Assembly: GCF_008806385.1 (NCBI RefSeq)
Contig: NZ_VZZK01000017.1
Span: forward strand, 34,177-98,176
From: Methylobacterium soli
GTDB taxonomy: Bacteria; Pseudomonadota; Alphaproteobacteria; Rhizobiales; Beijerinckiaceae
Length of the DNA: 64,000 nt
Direction: 5' to 3'
The notes beneath the pieces are model-generated. The model was not told where the DNA came from. It worked only from the letters and a program-made list of their open reading frames with translations, and did no database searches. Of the stretch, positions 54,657 through 63,605 are shown in pieces. Position numbers and translations under genes: made by a program. How positions within the stretch are numbered: the first letter of the stretch is position 1; each line of letters opens with the position of its first letter.

Positions 54657-55251
54657 GCACGTCGCTATCAGCGGGCATGAGTTTGCATCCCGAAGGAGCA
54701 GCGCAGCAACTCGCAGTGCAGACCATGTAGGCCGTGCAGACCATGTAGGCCGTGCAGACCATGTAGGCCGTGAGGGCTTTGAAGCGTGAGGTGCGCGTGG
54801 GTGCCAGCGCACGCAGCGAGAGCCAGGCGGCGAGACGAACCAGATTGAGGGCAGCGGCCGTGGCCACGCCCTGGAAGGTCATTTTGGCCAGCCCGCGGTA
54901 GCGCGCCTGACGCAGGCCGAAGCTGCGTTCGCTTTGCGCGATCGTCCCCTCAATGCCTTGTCGCTGCCCGTAGAGCTGTCGGCCCTCCGCGCTCTCCTGC
55001 CGCTGCCGCGAAGCCGCCAGCGCCTCGTGCTCGGCGCGCGGATGCAGGCCGAGTCGGCGGCTCGCCGCCCGGGTGCAGCGCGGCTTGACGGAGCACGCGC
55101 GACAGACGGCGGGTCTGAAGCCCGCGCGGATGAACGGACGTCCGGTCGCCTTGTCCCTGTACGTGCCCCACCTCGTGCTCTCGTGCTCCTCGGAGCAGCG
55201 CACGCGGTGGCGCTCCCAGTCGACCGCAAAGTCGGTGACCTGGAACGCGTC
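54640..55251 (-). pseudogene. IS1182-family transposase, C-terminal remnant
   Basis: The conserved C-terminal end of a DDE transposase: TDFAVDWERHRVRC, GTYRDKATGRPFIRAGF, C-rich CRACSVKPRC, QRQGIEGTIAQSERSFGLRQARYRGLAK and TAAALNLVRLAAWL. The frame is stopped on its upstream side by TAG at 55252-55254, and no N-terminal half follows, so the IS is truncated. Its tail runs through three copies of TAYMVC encoded by an 18-bp repeat. Confidence 0.8.
54717..54770. repeat. 18-bp tandem repeat, three copies
   Basis: Unit TGCAGACCATGTAGGCCG occurs three times without mismatch at the 3' end of the transposase remnant. The perfect identity suggests recent slippage or duplication. Confidence 0.9.
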
Positions 55252-55254
55252 CTA

Positions 55255-56094
55255 ATGCGCCAGCGCCAGGCGCTGACCCGGCTCGGTACGGACGGCGGCT
55301 TCGACCTCGACCCCGGCACAGCGGAGTAGACACGTTACGAGGGGCCCGAGACGTTGGCCGAGATGAAGCGGGCGGCCGCGGCACTTTGCGGGCTGGAGAA
55401 GACCGGGGTGCACGCGCTGGTGCAGGCCAACCCCAACGTCGTCGATGTCGAGATCGCGCTCACCGGTGCCCCGTCCGCAACCGTCGCCGCCGAGCCGGAC
55501 GGGGCGGAGGCGGACGCCGCGCTCCTCACCCCGGAGGCCGAGCCCCATGCAACCCCGGCCCACACCCGCCAGGATCGGCTGGACGTAGCTAGCTTGGAGG
55601 AGCGGGGCGAGCCGGACGAGGCGTGGCTGGTGTTCCACGAGGCCAAGCTCGCCGCAAACCCGGGGCTTCGTTCAAAGACCACCCCGGCGATCGTCGAGCA
55701 GGTCGCCCGCTACCGGGCGAGCCTAACGGCGCAGGCGGAGCGGCTGGCTGCGGGCTACCCGGCGCTGTGCCGCGACCTCGTGCGGCTCGACGCCCTGCGC
55801 CGCGCGGTACGGACCGCCCACGGCCTCGACGCCGAGGCACTGCCAGCGCGCGACCCGCTCGTGGCGGAGGTCGCCTCTGGTGCGCGGACGTTGCGGGTCG
55901 ACCCCGAGCCGCGCCTCGTGGTGTTTGGCTTCGACGCCGACCAGCGCGACGGCGCCCTGCGGGCGGTAACCGACGAGTTGCGCGGCCGGCACGGACTGCG
56001 GGTCTACGCGGTCGGCCGGCCAGGGGGACGCACGTCCAGCGCCTTCCGCCGCCTAGCCGGCGCGGTCGCCGACCCGACGCCCGACGCAGCCTGA
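55255..56094 (+). pseudogene. possible PD-(D/E)XK-like nuclease gene with internal stop
   Basis: An ATG frame (55255) runs 24 codons to TAG at 55327, then stays open to 56094. Restart is possible at the TTG at 55354 (AEMKRAAAAL), giving 246 residues. The two pieces look like one protein (FDLDPGTAE stop TRYEGPETLAEM). The later region AWLVFHEAKLAANPGL...VEQVARYRASL resembles the E-x-K and Q-x(n)-RY positions of PD-(D/E)XK nucleases, and it ends RLVVFGFDADQRDG..VYAVGRPGG. The nuclease assignment is tentative. The left end abuts the transposase remnant, which may have truncated it. Confidence 0.45.
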
Positions 56095-56221
56095 CAGCAC
56101 CGGCCCGGAGGGGCGCGACCGCCGGCCGCAGTAGAAATCTGCGTCCGGTGGTAAATTCGCGGAGGGGCAACGGGAATACCTCTCCTCGGCTCCGCCGGAG
56201 CGTCCGTGAGACCCCTTCGTC

Positions 56222-56683
56222 ATGTCCAGCCCGGTCCCTTACCCCGCCCCGAGCCGCTCCACGCCGCGCCTCCGGGGGCAGGCACACCCCGCCGCGATTG
56301 CGCTACGGCTCGGCGCGCTGCTCACGTTCCTCCTCGCCGCGGCGCCTGCCCACGCCGACTCGCCATTCGAGGGGCGCTACCAGGGCCGCGGCGACGGCCG
56401 GCTCGACCTGCAGGTGTTCGACCTCGGTGACGGGAGCGGCGCGCACTTCGTTGTCGCCGGCACCGCCGTCCCGAACGAGTGCACCGGCGAGCTGCGCGGT
56501 TTGGCCAAACCCAGCGGCCAGGGGTCCCTGGTGCTGACCCGCAAGGAGAGCGGGTCAGAGGAGGCCTGCACCCTCACCCTGCGTTTCGGTCCGGACCGCA
56601 AACGCGCGCGGATGGAGGAACAGGGCTGCGGCGACTTCCATGGGACGTCCTGCGCCTTCGACGGCGCGCTGACCCGCCGCTGA
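56222..56683 (+). CDS. exported protein of unknown function
   Basis: A 153-residue protein: a long N-region and signal helix (AIALRLGALLTFLLAAAPAHA), then a small beta-rich domain with four cysteines (NECTGEL, EACTL, QGCGDF, SCAFDGAL), probably two disulfides. Reads like a secreted inhibitor or binding domain but matches no family I know. First of four consecutive plus-strand genes. Confidence 0.65.
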   Translation: MSSPVPYPAPSRSTPRLRGQAHPAAIALRLGALLTFLLAAAPAHADSPFEGRYQGRGDGRLDLQVFDLGDGSGAHFVVAGTAVPNECTGELRGLAKPSGQGSLVLTRKESGSEEACTLTLRFGPDRKRARMEEQGCGDFHGTSCAFDGALTRR

Positions 56684-56769
56684 CCGCGCTCGACGTCTTC
56701 CGGGTACCTCGGTGCGCCCGGACACCCCTTTGTTCCTTCCTCCCCTCACCTCCCTGACGGATCACCCCC

Positions 56770-57255
56770 ATGATGCGCGCGATGCTGCCGCTTGGCTTAT
56801 TGCTGTTAGCCATCCACCCGGCCCAGGCGAACCCGCCGGTTGACGAGACCAAGTCCGGCGGCTGCCTCGAACTCAAGCTCGACGGTCGGCCCACCCCCTG
56901 CAACCACGACTTCCGCTTCGTCGACGACGGCAAGGGCGAGATCAGCTTCGTCACGGGCTATGGCGACGGCAGGGCTGCCCCGAAGACGGTGCTGGCGCTA
57001 TTCACCGCCCAGACGCCCGACATGGAGAACGCCTACGGCTACGCGCTGCGCCTGACGAACGTGACGCTCATGACATACGACAAGCCGGCCAGCCAGCGGA
57101 TGTGGAAGGCCGCTGGCCTGTGCTTCCTGGTCAAGCCGAACCCGGTACGGGCCGGCGCGAAAGCGGTGCGGCAGGATATCGTCGTGATGTGCTCGGCGAC
57201 GCTCGCCGACGCGGGTGTACCCGTACGGCGGGTCGACTGGAAGTTCGCGTTCTGA
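56770..57255 (+). CDS. exported protein of unknown function
   Basis: A 161-residue protein with signal peptide (LPLGLLLLAIHPAQA), then NPPVDETKSGGCLELKLDGRPTPCNHDFRF, a mixed domain with four cysteines and DWKFAF end. No family recognised. It is 86 bp after the preceding exported protein and 14 bp before the next gene, suggesting an operon. Confidence 0.65.
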   Translation: MMRAMLPLGLLLLAIHPAQANPPVDETKSGGCLELKLDGRPTPCNHDFRFVDDGKGEISFVTGYGDGRAAPKTVLALFTAQTPDMENAYGYALRLTNVTLMTYDKPASQRMWKAAGLCFLVKPNPVRAGAKAVRQDIVVMCSATLADAGVPVRRVDWKFAF

Positions 57256-57269
57256 CGGGGGCGAGCACC

Positions 57270-57737
57270 ATGAGCACGACCACCACTGGCACCGACACCG
57301 CCGTTCCAGGTCTCGAGACCCATACCGGCGAGACCCCAACCAGCGAGACACCTGGACCAAGCGTCGGCATCTTCTGGGGCGTGCCGGAGGGCGGGCGCAT
57401 GGTGCTGGTCACGGACCGCACGCCCCTGGCGGAGGCCGAAGCCTACGGCGACTGCCTCACCCACCCGCACGGGCACTACGAGGTTTGGGAGGCGTGGCGC
57501 AGGCTCGGCGCCACGACACTGCGCCGCCGCGGACTACCACCGGCCATCGCGGGCAACGAGTACGAGGCATTCCCGCGCGGGCGGGTGGTCTACATGCGCG
57601 GGCCGGCGCTGTTCACCCTCTACGCTGACCGGCGCCTGCAGAAGCCGGAGACCATCGCCGAACTCGTGCTGCGGTTCGGCCTTGCTGCCGAGTGCTACGC
57701 GGTGCGCTCGGACGCGCACTACCGCACCCTCGCCTGA
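57270..57737 (+). CDS. hypothetical cytosolic protein
   Basis: A 155-residue protein with a Thr-rich disordered start (TTTTGTDTAVPGLE), then GIFWGVPEGGRMVLVTDRTPLAEAEAYGDCLTH, VWEAWRRLG, EAFPRGRVVYMRG and CYAVRSDAHYRTL. No known domain. It lies between an exported protein and the nucleotidyltransferase-like gene, 17 bp before the latter. Confidence 0.6.
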   Translation: MSTTTTGTDTAVPGLETHTGETPTSETPGPSVGIFWGVPEGGRMVLVTDRTPLAEAEAYGDCLTHPHGHYEVWEAWRRLGATTLRRRGLPPAIAGNEYEAFPRGRVVYMRGPALFTLYADRRLQKPETIAELVLRFGLAAECYAVRSDAHYRTLA

Positions 57738-57754
57738 CGGAAAGGAGACGCGGC

Positions 57755-58450
57755 ATGGGCGGCAGCTCGGCCGACATCGAGGCGCTGCTGGTCGACGTCA
57801 CCGACCCAGACAATCCGACACCGGCGATGCTGCCGGCAATCTTCCGCGACATTGTCGGGCGCCTCGGCGCGGCCAGGCTCGCCTACGCCGTGGTCGGGCG
57901 CATCGCCCTGGCGCTGCACGAGCAGGCGCGGTTCGTGCGCGCGATCGAGATCGTCGCAAACCTCGACGCGGACGGAGACGATCGCGCCGCGGAGCTCGTG
58001 CAGGCGATGCGGGCCCGGTTCGCGACCCACATCGACCCACACCTGTGCCAACGGCCCATCAGCCTAACGCTGCGGCCCTATGCCTGCGCGACCGAGGCGG
58101 GACTGCTGGCGGAGGCGATCACCCGCACATGGTTCGGCGTGCCCGCGCAGCTGGCGAGCGCGGAGCACCTGCTCTGGCTTTGGTGCCAGTCCGACGCCAT
58201 CGACCATCACGCAGACGCCGCCACGCTGGTCGCGGGAAGCACGGTCGACCTCCACCGCGTGCAGGGCCTGCTGCGAGAGACTGACGACAGCGACGAGGCA
58301 GGCCAGAGGCGGCTACGGCTGGCGATCGGCGACGCGGTCTTATCGACGGCGTCCTCGTTCAAGCGGTTCATGGATGAGCGGCGCGCACGGCTCGACCCGA
58401 ACCGCGTGCCGGTGTGGCGCATGCCACAGGATGGCTCCGCCGAAGCCTGA
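57755..58450 (+). CDS. nucleotidyltransferase-like protein, probably non-catalytic
   Basis: A 231-residue protein with AAGGAG upstream. The segment ARLAYAVVGRIALALHEQARFVRAIEIVANLD has the spacing of the minimal nucleotidyltransferase fold found in AbiEii / MNT toxins (usual GGxAxxxHGxxRxTxDIDLxV), but the Gly-Gly is Gly-Arg and the metal-binding Asp-x-Asp is Glu-Ile. The rest is helical. It may be a degenerate toxin or a structural paralogue. Last of the four-gene run. Confidence 0.5.
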   Translation: MGGSSADIEALLVDVTDPDNPTPAMLPAIFRDIVGRLGAARLAYAVVGRIALALHEQARFVRAIEIVANLDADGDDRAAELVQAMRARFATHIDPHLCQRPISLTLRPYACATEAGLLAEAITRTWFGVPAQLASAEHLLWLWCQSDAIDHHADAATLVAGSTVDLHRVQGLLRETDDSDEAGQRRLRLAIGDAVLSTASSFKRFMDERRARLDPNRVPVWRMPQDGSAEA

Positions 58451-58858
58451 GCTGATCTGACGGAGTGGGGCTACGTGACGCCCTCGCTGCGCAGGTCCCT
58501 TGACGTGGCGACTGCACACCGTGCGGCCCGCCAGCTACATCCTCCAGAAACACATTCCCCCGGGGCCGGCACAACGAGGAGGCCTTGCCCCTCAGCGGCA
58601 GGGTAGGAGCCATACGCGGCCCACGGCGCCAGCCCCCGACGCCGCCTCAGTCACACTACCGTAGCTCTCAACCCAGCCCGACAGCCCAGTCTTCCGCACT
58701 AGTGGACGAGCCGCCAGGCGGACCACCCGACCCGGCACATCGACCCTTTAGCGCCGATTAACTACACATCGGCGGCTGCCGGTAGATTGCGAGGCATTCC
58801 AGTCGCTCGGAGTTAAGGGGTTTCAGGCAGGGTGAGCCCCATGGAACGGAGACGAGAC
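58451..58858. other. no recognisable gene
   Basis: About 400 bp between the nucleotidyltransferase-like gene and a small exported protein. Nothing identified beyond the promoter region of the latter. Confidence 0.4.
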
Positions 58859-59236
58859 ATGCGGACCCTGCTGCTGATCGGTGCTGCGGCTTTGGCGCTC
58901 GCCGGCAGCGGCCTTGAGGCCGCCGCACGCGGCCGCGGCGGTGGATGGGGCGGCTCGGTGTCCGTGCGCGGCTACGTCACCTCACGCGGCACCTACGTTG
59001 CTCCGCACACCCGCTCCCGCCCGGACGGCATCCTGAGCAACAACCTGTCGAATCGTCTGGATCGGCCGGTTCCTGCCGGCAGCGCGAGCTACGTCTCACT
59101 ACCGCCGCCAGAGAGCACAGAAGTGGCCGGGGCAGCGCCAGGGACCGCCACGGCCGAGAAGGTCGCTAAGGCCGAGCCCTGGTGCCCGCCGGGGCGTCTG
59201 GTCGGCTCCGGGGCGGGCTTCTGTCTGATCAACTGA
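58859..59236 (+). CDS. small exported protein
   Basis: A 125-residue protein from ATG 58859 (GGAGACGA upstream): signal peptide (LLLIGAAALALAGSGLEA), then the VRGYVTSRGTYVAPHTRSRPDG motif of a widespread family of small Gly/Arg-rich secreted proteins, and a C-terminal WCPPGRLVGSGAGFCLIN with two cysteines. Function unknown. Confidence 0.65.
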   Translation: MRTLLLIGAAALALAGSGLEAAARGRGGGWGGSVSVRGYVTSRGTYVAPHTRSRPDGILSNNLSNRLDRPVPAGSASYVSLPPPESTEVAGAAPGTATAEKVAKAEPWCPPGRLVGSGAGFCLIN

Positions 59237-59429
59237 GCTACTTCTCGTCGACGGCACAGGGTGACCGTCAGATCCAGCCATCGTCCGCCTTCGTCCGGGG
59301 CATCGAGACACCCACGTGGCTCTGCCTGTCCACCGCTGACCTCTACGCCCATGCCTGTCGTCCTCGCGCGAAGGCCCGGCCTGGCCGTCACCTCGACAGT
59401 GTGGTGAGAGCGCCAGGAGGCGTTTTCGA

Positions 59430-59900
59430 GGCGGTCAGCAATGCCCCGTAAACGGGTCTCGGCTCCGCCTTCGCCCCGCCTTCCGGCAGCTGCCGTCCGG
59501 CATCTTCGGCCCCGGGATAATCGAACGCGGGTCGCGCATCTTGGCTGCGGCCGGTGCCCTCGGCGCGAACTTTCTTCATCCTGACATCGTACCGGTGGTC
59601 ACCCGCGCCCTGGCCTGTCGCGAGCCCCGCGCGGCCTACGACATCGGCCGCCTCAACACCAACCTGCTGTCGTCGCGGCCGCTGGCCTTCGACCTGTTTG
59701 GCCCGCTCTCCCGCGATCTCACCCTGGCCGCCCGCTTCGTCACGGAGTTGCTGCCGGGGACGCTGACCGAGCTCAGCAACGTGCTGGTCAAGCACAGCCC
59801 AGGCCGCGGCGAAGCTCGCTTCACTGGCGACGCACCACTCCAGGGCCGACCAACGAACGGGAAGCCGGCACCGGAGAGGCGTACGCCCGCCGCAGCCTAA
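59430..59900 (+). pseudogene. PGN_0703-like nuclease, internal fragment
   Basis: A frame without a proper start reads GIFGPGIIERGSRILAAAGALGANFLHPDIVPVV, then LSSRPLAFDLFGPLSRDL and HSPGRGEARFTGDA, as in the PGN_0703-type PD-(D/E)XK nuclease-like proteins (usual motif HSPGRGDxxYxGDxSAFD). After GDA it diverges into random sequence, so the frame is shifted or recombined and the catalytic region is lost. A decayed mobile-element gene. Confidence 0.5.
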
Positions 59901-60251
59901 TCGGGCTAGCGAGCTCTGCCACCGACGCTTCATTGGCCCTGGCAATCAGTCGCCTCCGCGTTCTCAGACGCGCATCCCTCGAACTCAAGCTGAGACTGGC
60001 ACTTCGACAACCCCCATCCCGGATCACGCCACAAGTGCGCAAAACTAGCTCTGCGCCTCATTGAACGCAGCTCGAGCGTTCGAACCCGTGAGTAGCCCAA
60101 ATCGCAGAATCAGCACTCAGAAGCGTGCGCGCAGCAGCACCTCATGAATATATACTACGGGTAGGCAGCGATTATGGGTGGTCATAAATTCAGAATAATC
60201 ACGCTAATACTTCATGTAGCTAGCAAGACTCGAGAAATCCGGAGTAAAATC
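59901..60251. other. gene-free, AT-richer stretch
   Basis: Nothing recognised until the SRPBCC gene. The right half (60100-60250) is AT-rich and likely the promoter of that gene. Confidence 0.4.
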
Positions 60252-60803
60252 ATGACGGAAACGATGCCACCTTTGCCGCCGTATGAGGAAGAGGGGTACA
60301 TGATAGCCGAGCCCCGCATCGCGTTCACGATCGAGCGGATCGTTCGGGCTCGCAGGAATGAGATCTACCGTGCCTGGACTGATCCGGAGACGTTCAAGCG
60401 CTGGATTGTAGCCCCCAGTCAGGAACTGGTCTCCTACTCCTTCGAACCACAGGGGAGGACCGTCTGGAGCACAAAGAGCCAAACGGACAGCGACGTATGC
60501 GTCGAGTACATCGTGGACGTCCAAACGCACTGGCCATACAAGGCTCTTGAAGCTCAGTGCTTCACCTCGGCGGTGCGAGGCATGCGGAACGAGCATCCGG
60601 TTTACCTGCACCTGACACTCAGGAAACGTCGGGTAGAGGACCGGCCGGTTTCTACCAATTTCAAGCTCGAATTGAGCTATCACCACGCGACGCTGTGGCA
60701 CTACACGAGCTGCGTCGATCTGCACACGTTCTGGCTCGACGCAACCGAGCGGCTCACGCAGCTCGTCGAGCAGGACAGCGTCCTATCCGGGGCGACGGCC
60801 TGA
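60252..60803 (+). CDS. SRPBCC (AHSA1-like) domain protein
   Basis: A 183-residue protein opening with a polar region, then FTIERIVRARRNEIYRAWTDPETFKRWI, the classic START-like AHSA1 entry, and a beta-rich body. Such domains bind hydrophobic ligands. GC content is lower than in the core genome, in line with transferred DNA. The middle (FTSAVRGMRNEHPVYLHLTLRKRR) is divergent; ligand unknown. Confidence 0.65.
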   Translation: MTETMPPLPPYEEEGYMIAEPRIAFTIERIVRARRNEIYRAWTDPETFKRWIVAPSQELVSYSFEPQGRTVWSTKSQTDSDVCVEYIVDVQTHWPYKALEAQCFTSAVRGMRNEHPVYLHLTLRKRRVEDRPVSTNFKLELSYHHATLWHYTSCVDLHTFWLDATERLTQLVEQDSVLSGATA

Positions 60804-61366
60804 AGCACGCCCATCCCGGCGGCTTTGTTCGCCGCCTGGATGCGCATCTCGCGTAATCGGGCTGAGGAGCATGCGGGCGTTCATTCGTACGGCTTCCTAA
60901 TTTTACCCGATCAGCCTGCTTCATTGCCAGCAGAGGCGGTCGGCTCCCGCTTACAACAGCGGCGCCCCTGCGACTGAGCCTGCGCCGCCAGTCCGATCTT
61001 GCCACCCGCCAACCACGCCGCTCAAGCTGCCGTTGCAACGGCGCTTCGACGCACGCGGACGCCTGACTTGCAGCCATCCCAACGCACCTGCCGCCGTCGA
61101 CGACTACGCCGACTTCGGCCATCCCAGCACGATGCGGACAACCCTCACGCCGCCGACGCGCGCCAGCCACGATCTGCCCGTACGCCGCCAGCCTCCGCAC
61201 CTCCGTGCCGAAATGGACGACGGCGCGATCCGCCGGCACGACGACACCGACCTTCGTCTGAAGTCCCGCTGAGCCCTTTCCGCTGGCTCATTCCTATTCG
61301 GATTGGACGCATGAGCGGGAACCCTGACCTGACCGCACCACCGCGGTCGCATGTCAGGGCTGCACC
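60804..61366. other. no recognisable gene
   Basis: About 560 bp of degraded sequence. Frames exist on both strands but none has a ribosome site or recognisable motif. Confidence 0.4.
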
Positions 61367-61603
61367 ATGGCCAGCAACGAACTCATCCCACTGCCCACCG
61401 CAAGGGCACCCGACGCTTCATCCGCTGCCCTTGCCCTGCTCGATCCCAGCAACCCCGGAACACGACCCTGCGTGCAACTCCCCCGCGTCCCCACATCTGG
61501 CTATTCGGGCAAAATTGCCCGGAGCCAAGTGTTTGAAACTTCAGCACGCTCAACCCAATCCTACCGGCCACATGCGGCCTTCATGGCCACCAACGACCTG
61601 TAG
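61367..61603 (+). CDS. questionable small ORF, 78 residues
   Basis: An ATG frame MASNELIPLPTARAPDAS... ending AAFMATNDL, preceded by AGGG. The composition is protein-like but no domain is recognised and the surroundings are decayed. May be real or chance. Confidence 0.3.
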   Translation: MASNELIPLPTARAPDASSAALALLDPSNPGTRPCVQLPRVPTSGYSGKIARSQVFETSARSTQSYRPHAAFMATNDL

Positions 61604-61808
61604 CTCAGCCCCAGTGTGAAAGACCGAACTTTGTGCCCTGGTTCGTCGATGATCAGCCCGCCTCTGAGTGGCAGCAATGCGCCATGAGCCGTCCTTCAAC
61701 CTCACCCGCCTGGAGGTCGGCTTCCGACGCGGCAACGGACGTAAAGGGGAAAGGAGCGTTCCGGCAGCCAGTTGGCCGCTGATCGTTCGTGACCTTAGCT
61801 TTTTGGAT

Positions 61809-62345
61809 CTACCGCTTGACGAACCCGATGTCGGCGGCCACTGCCTTGAGGCGGTCGGGCTCGCGCTCCTTGCGCTCGCTGTACCGGTCGACGAGGTAGC
61901 CGGCCCGCTCGCGGGTCAGCAGGGTGAACTTCATCAGCTCCTCACAGACGTCCACGACCCGGTCGTAGAGCGGCCCCGGCTTCATGCGGCCGGCCTCGTC
62001 GAACTCCTTGTAGGCCATCGGAACCGAGGACTGGTTCGGAATGGTAATCATCCGCATCCAGCGCCCGAGCACACGGAGCGAGTTCACTGCGTTGAGGGAC
62101 TGCGAGCCGCCCGAGACCTGCATGACGGCCAGGGTGCGTCCCTGCGTCGGGCGCACCGAGCCCTCGCTCAGAGGCAGCCAGTCGATCTGGCTCTTCATCA
62201 CGCTCGTCAGGTTGCGTGCCTCTCGGGCGAAACCCAGACCTGCCCCTCCGACCAGATCGACCGGGACCTGAGCTCCTGCGCCCTCGGGTGGTCGGCGGTG
62301 GGCACGCGGGCGCGTGCCAGCCCAAAGGCCGGCTCGGGGCCGACC
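61809..62345 (-). pseudogene. arsH: arsH remnant (frameshifted, 5'-truncated)
   Basis: The C-terminal part of the flavoprotein ArsH, an NADPH-FMN organoarsenical oxidase/reductase linked to arsenic resistance. LKSQIDWLPLSEGSVRPTQG-type sequence, VMQVSGGSQSLNAVNSLRVLGRWMRM, IPNQSSVPMAYKEFDEAGRM and LVDRYSERK are intact. Upstream the homology (ELRSRSIWSEGQVWVSPERHA) lies in another frame, joined at about 62215 by a one-base deletion, and a stop precedes it at about 62346. The N-terminal FMN-binding half is missing. No other ars gene is present. Confidence 0.8.
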
Positions 62346-62418
62346 TAGGCGCGGCTTGGAGACCGCTCAACGAGGCTTCGTGCCTAATGGTGCGGGTCGC
62401 GGACGCCCCGCCGGGCCG

Positions 62419-62571
62419 TCACCCGTGCATAAACTTGGCCGGGCGCTTCTCCACGAAGGCGGCCATGCCCTCCTTCTGGTCTTGCGTGGCGAGCATGGCG
62501 TGGAACATCCGCGTCGTGGCCCGCCACGGCGCTTCCGTGATGTCGGGGAACCCACGCATGAGCTCACATGC
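62419..62571 (-). pseudogene. enoyl-CoA hydratase (crotonase) C-terminal fragment
   Basis: Minus-strand frame ending at TGA 62419-62421 reads TRMFHAMLATQDQKEGMAAFVEKRPAKFMHG, the typical end of a crotonase-family enzyme. The rest of the gene is absent. It adjoins the arsH remnant, forming a mosaic of deletion scars. Confidence 0.75.
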
Positions 62572-62795
62572 CTACTACCCGACCGCCAAGGCGCTGCACT
62601 TGCTGACGGCGGCCCTCTGGATCGTGGCTTGGTTCTCCGCCGCCCACAAGGTCGCGGGGGCGCCCTGCCTGCGCACGCCCTACCACCCGCACCAGCTCGC
62701 CGGCATCATCAGCGGCCTGCAGGCGACCGTGGCGCCGGGCGGCGGCGAGAGCCAGAAGGCGGCCTGATCCCCTCCGGCCTCTGGACGCCCGCGCA

Positions 62796-63599
62796 TCAGG
62801 CGGCCATCCAGCCCCCGTCGACCTCGAGGTTGACGCCGGTAATGAAGCTCGCCTCCGCGCTCGCGAGGAAGAGCACGGCTCGCGCGACATCGTCCGGATG
62901 CCCGAGGCGCGGCCATGGCGTGCGCGCCCGGGCCCGGGCCAGCACGGCCTCGTCGAGCAGGCGGCCACCCTGCCCGGTGATGATCTTGCCCGGCGCCACC
63001 GCGTTGCAGATGATGCCCTCCGCCGCGTAATCCGCTGCGACCTGCCGGGTCAGGTAGGCGATCCCGGCCTTGCCGACCCCGTAGGCAAGGTCCCCCGGCG
63101 CCGCGATCATGCCGTGCTGCGACGAGAGGTTGACGATCCGCCCGCGCTCCTCCCCGCGCAGGGGCTGGGCAAGCATCTGCCGGGCGGCTTCCCGGCAGCA
63201 CAGGAACACGCCCTTGAGGTTCACCGCCATCATCCGGTCCCAGTCGGCCTCCGCGAGGTCCGTCAGGCGACGCGGGTGACGGATGCAGGCGTTGTTGACG
63301 ATGACGTCGAGCCGGCCGTGCCGCCGGACCGTGTCGGCGACGAGCCCCTCCACCGCCGCCGCATCGGAGACGTCGGTTTGCCGGAACTCCGCCCGGCCGC
63401 CTTCCCCCCGGATCAGCGCGACGGTCGGACCGCCGCCCTCCAGCACGGCTTCGGTGACGTCAGCCACGACGACCGCGGCGCCGTTGCGGGCGAACAGGCA
63501 CGCGATGGCACGCCCGATCCCAGAGGCCGCCCCCGTGACGATGCAGGTGCGGCCCGCGAGGCGGCAATTCGCGTCGATGACGGGGGTCTCCTGGCTCAT
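62796..63599 (-). CDS. SDR family oxidoreductase
   Basis: A 267-residue classical short-chain dehydrogenase: cofactor motif TGAASGIGRA, acidic DVT after strand 2 (NAD preference), NNA, catalytic Ser-Tyr-Lys as NLSSQHG, YGVGK, and C-terminal TGVNLEVDGGW. A GTG codon directly precedes the ATG. It begins 6 bp after the stop of the epimerase gene on the same strand, so they form an operon, probably for a sugar acid or related catabolic route (inference). Confidence 0.9.
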   Translation of the reverse strand: MSQETPVIDANCRLAGRTCIVTGAASGIGRAIACLFARNGAAVVVADVTEAVLEGGGPTVALIRGEGGRAEFRQTDVSDAAAVEGLVADTVRRHGRLDVIVNNACIRHPRRLTDLAEADWDRMMAVNLKGVFLCCREAARQMLAQPLRGEERGRIVNLSSQHGMIAAPGDLAYGVGKAGIAYLTRQVAADYAAEGIICNAVAPGKIITGQGGRLLDEAVLARARARTPWPRLGHPDDVARAVLFLASAEASFITGVNLEVDGGWMAA

Positions 63600-63605
63600 C
63601 ACGCG

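Noticed and set aside
62558..62767. 69-codon plus-strand frame (MSSHAYYPTAKALHLL...)
   Set aside because: It begins inside the crotonase fragment's antisense and has no domain; the hydrophobic stretch alone is weak support.
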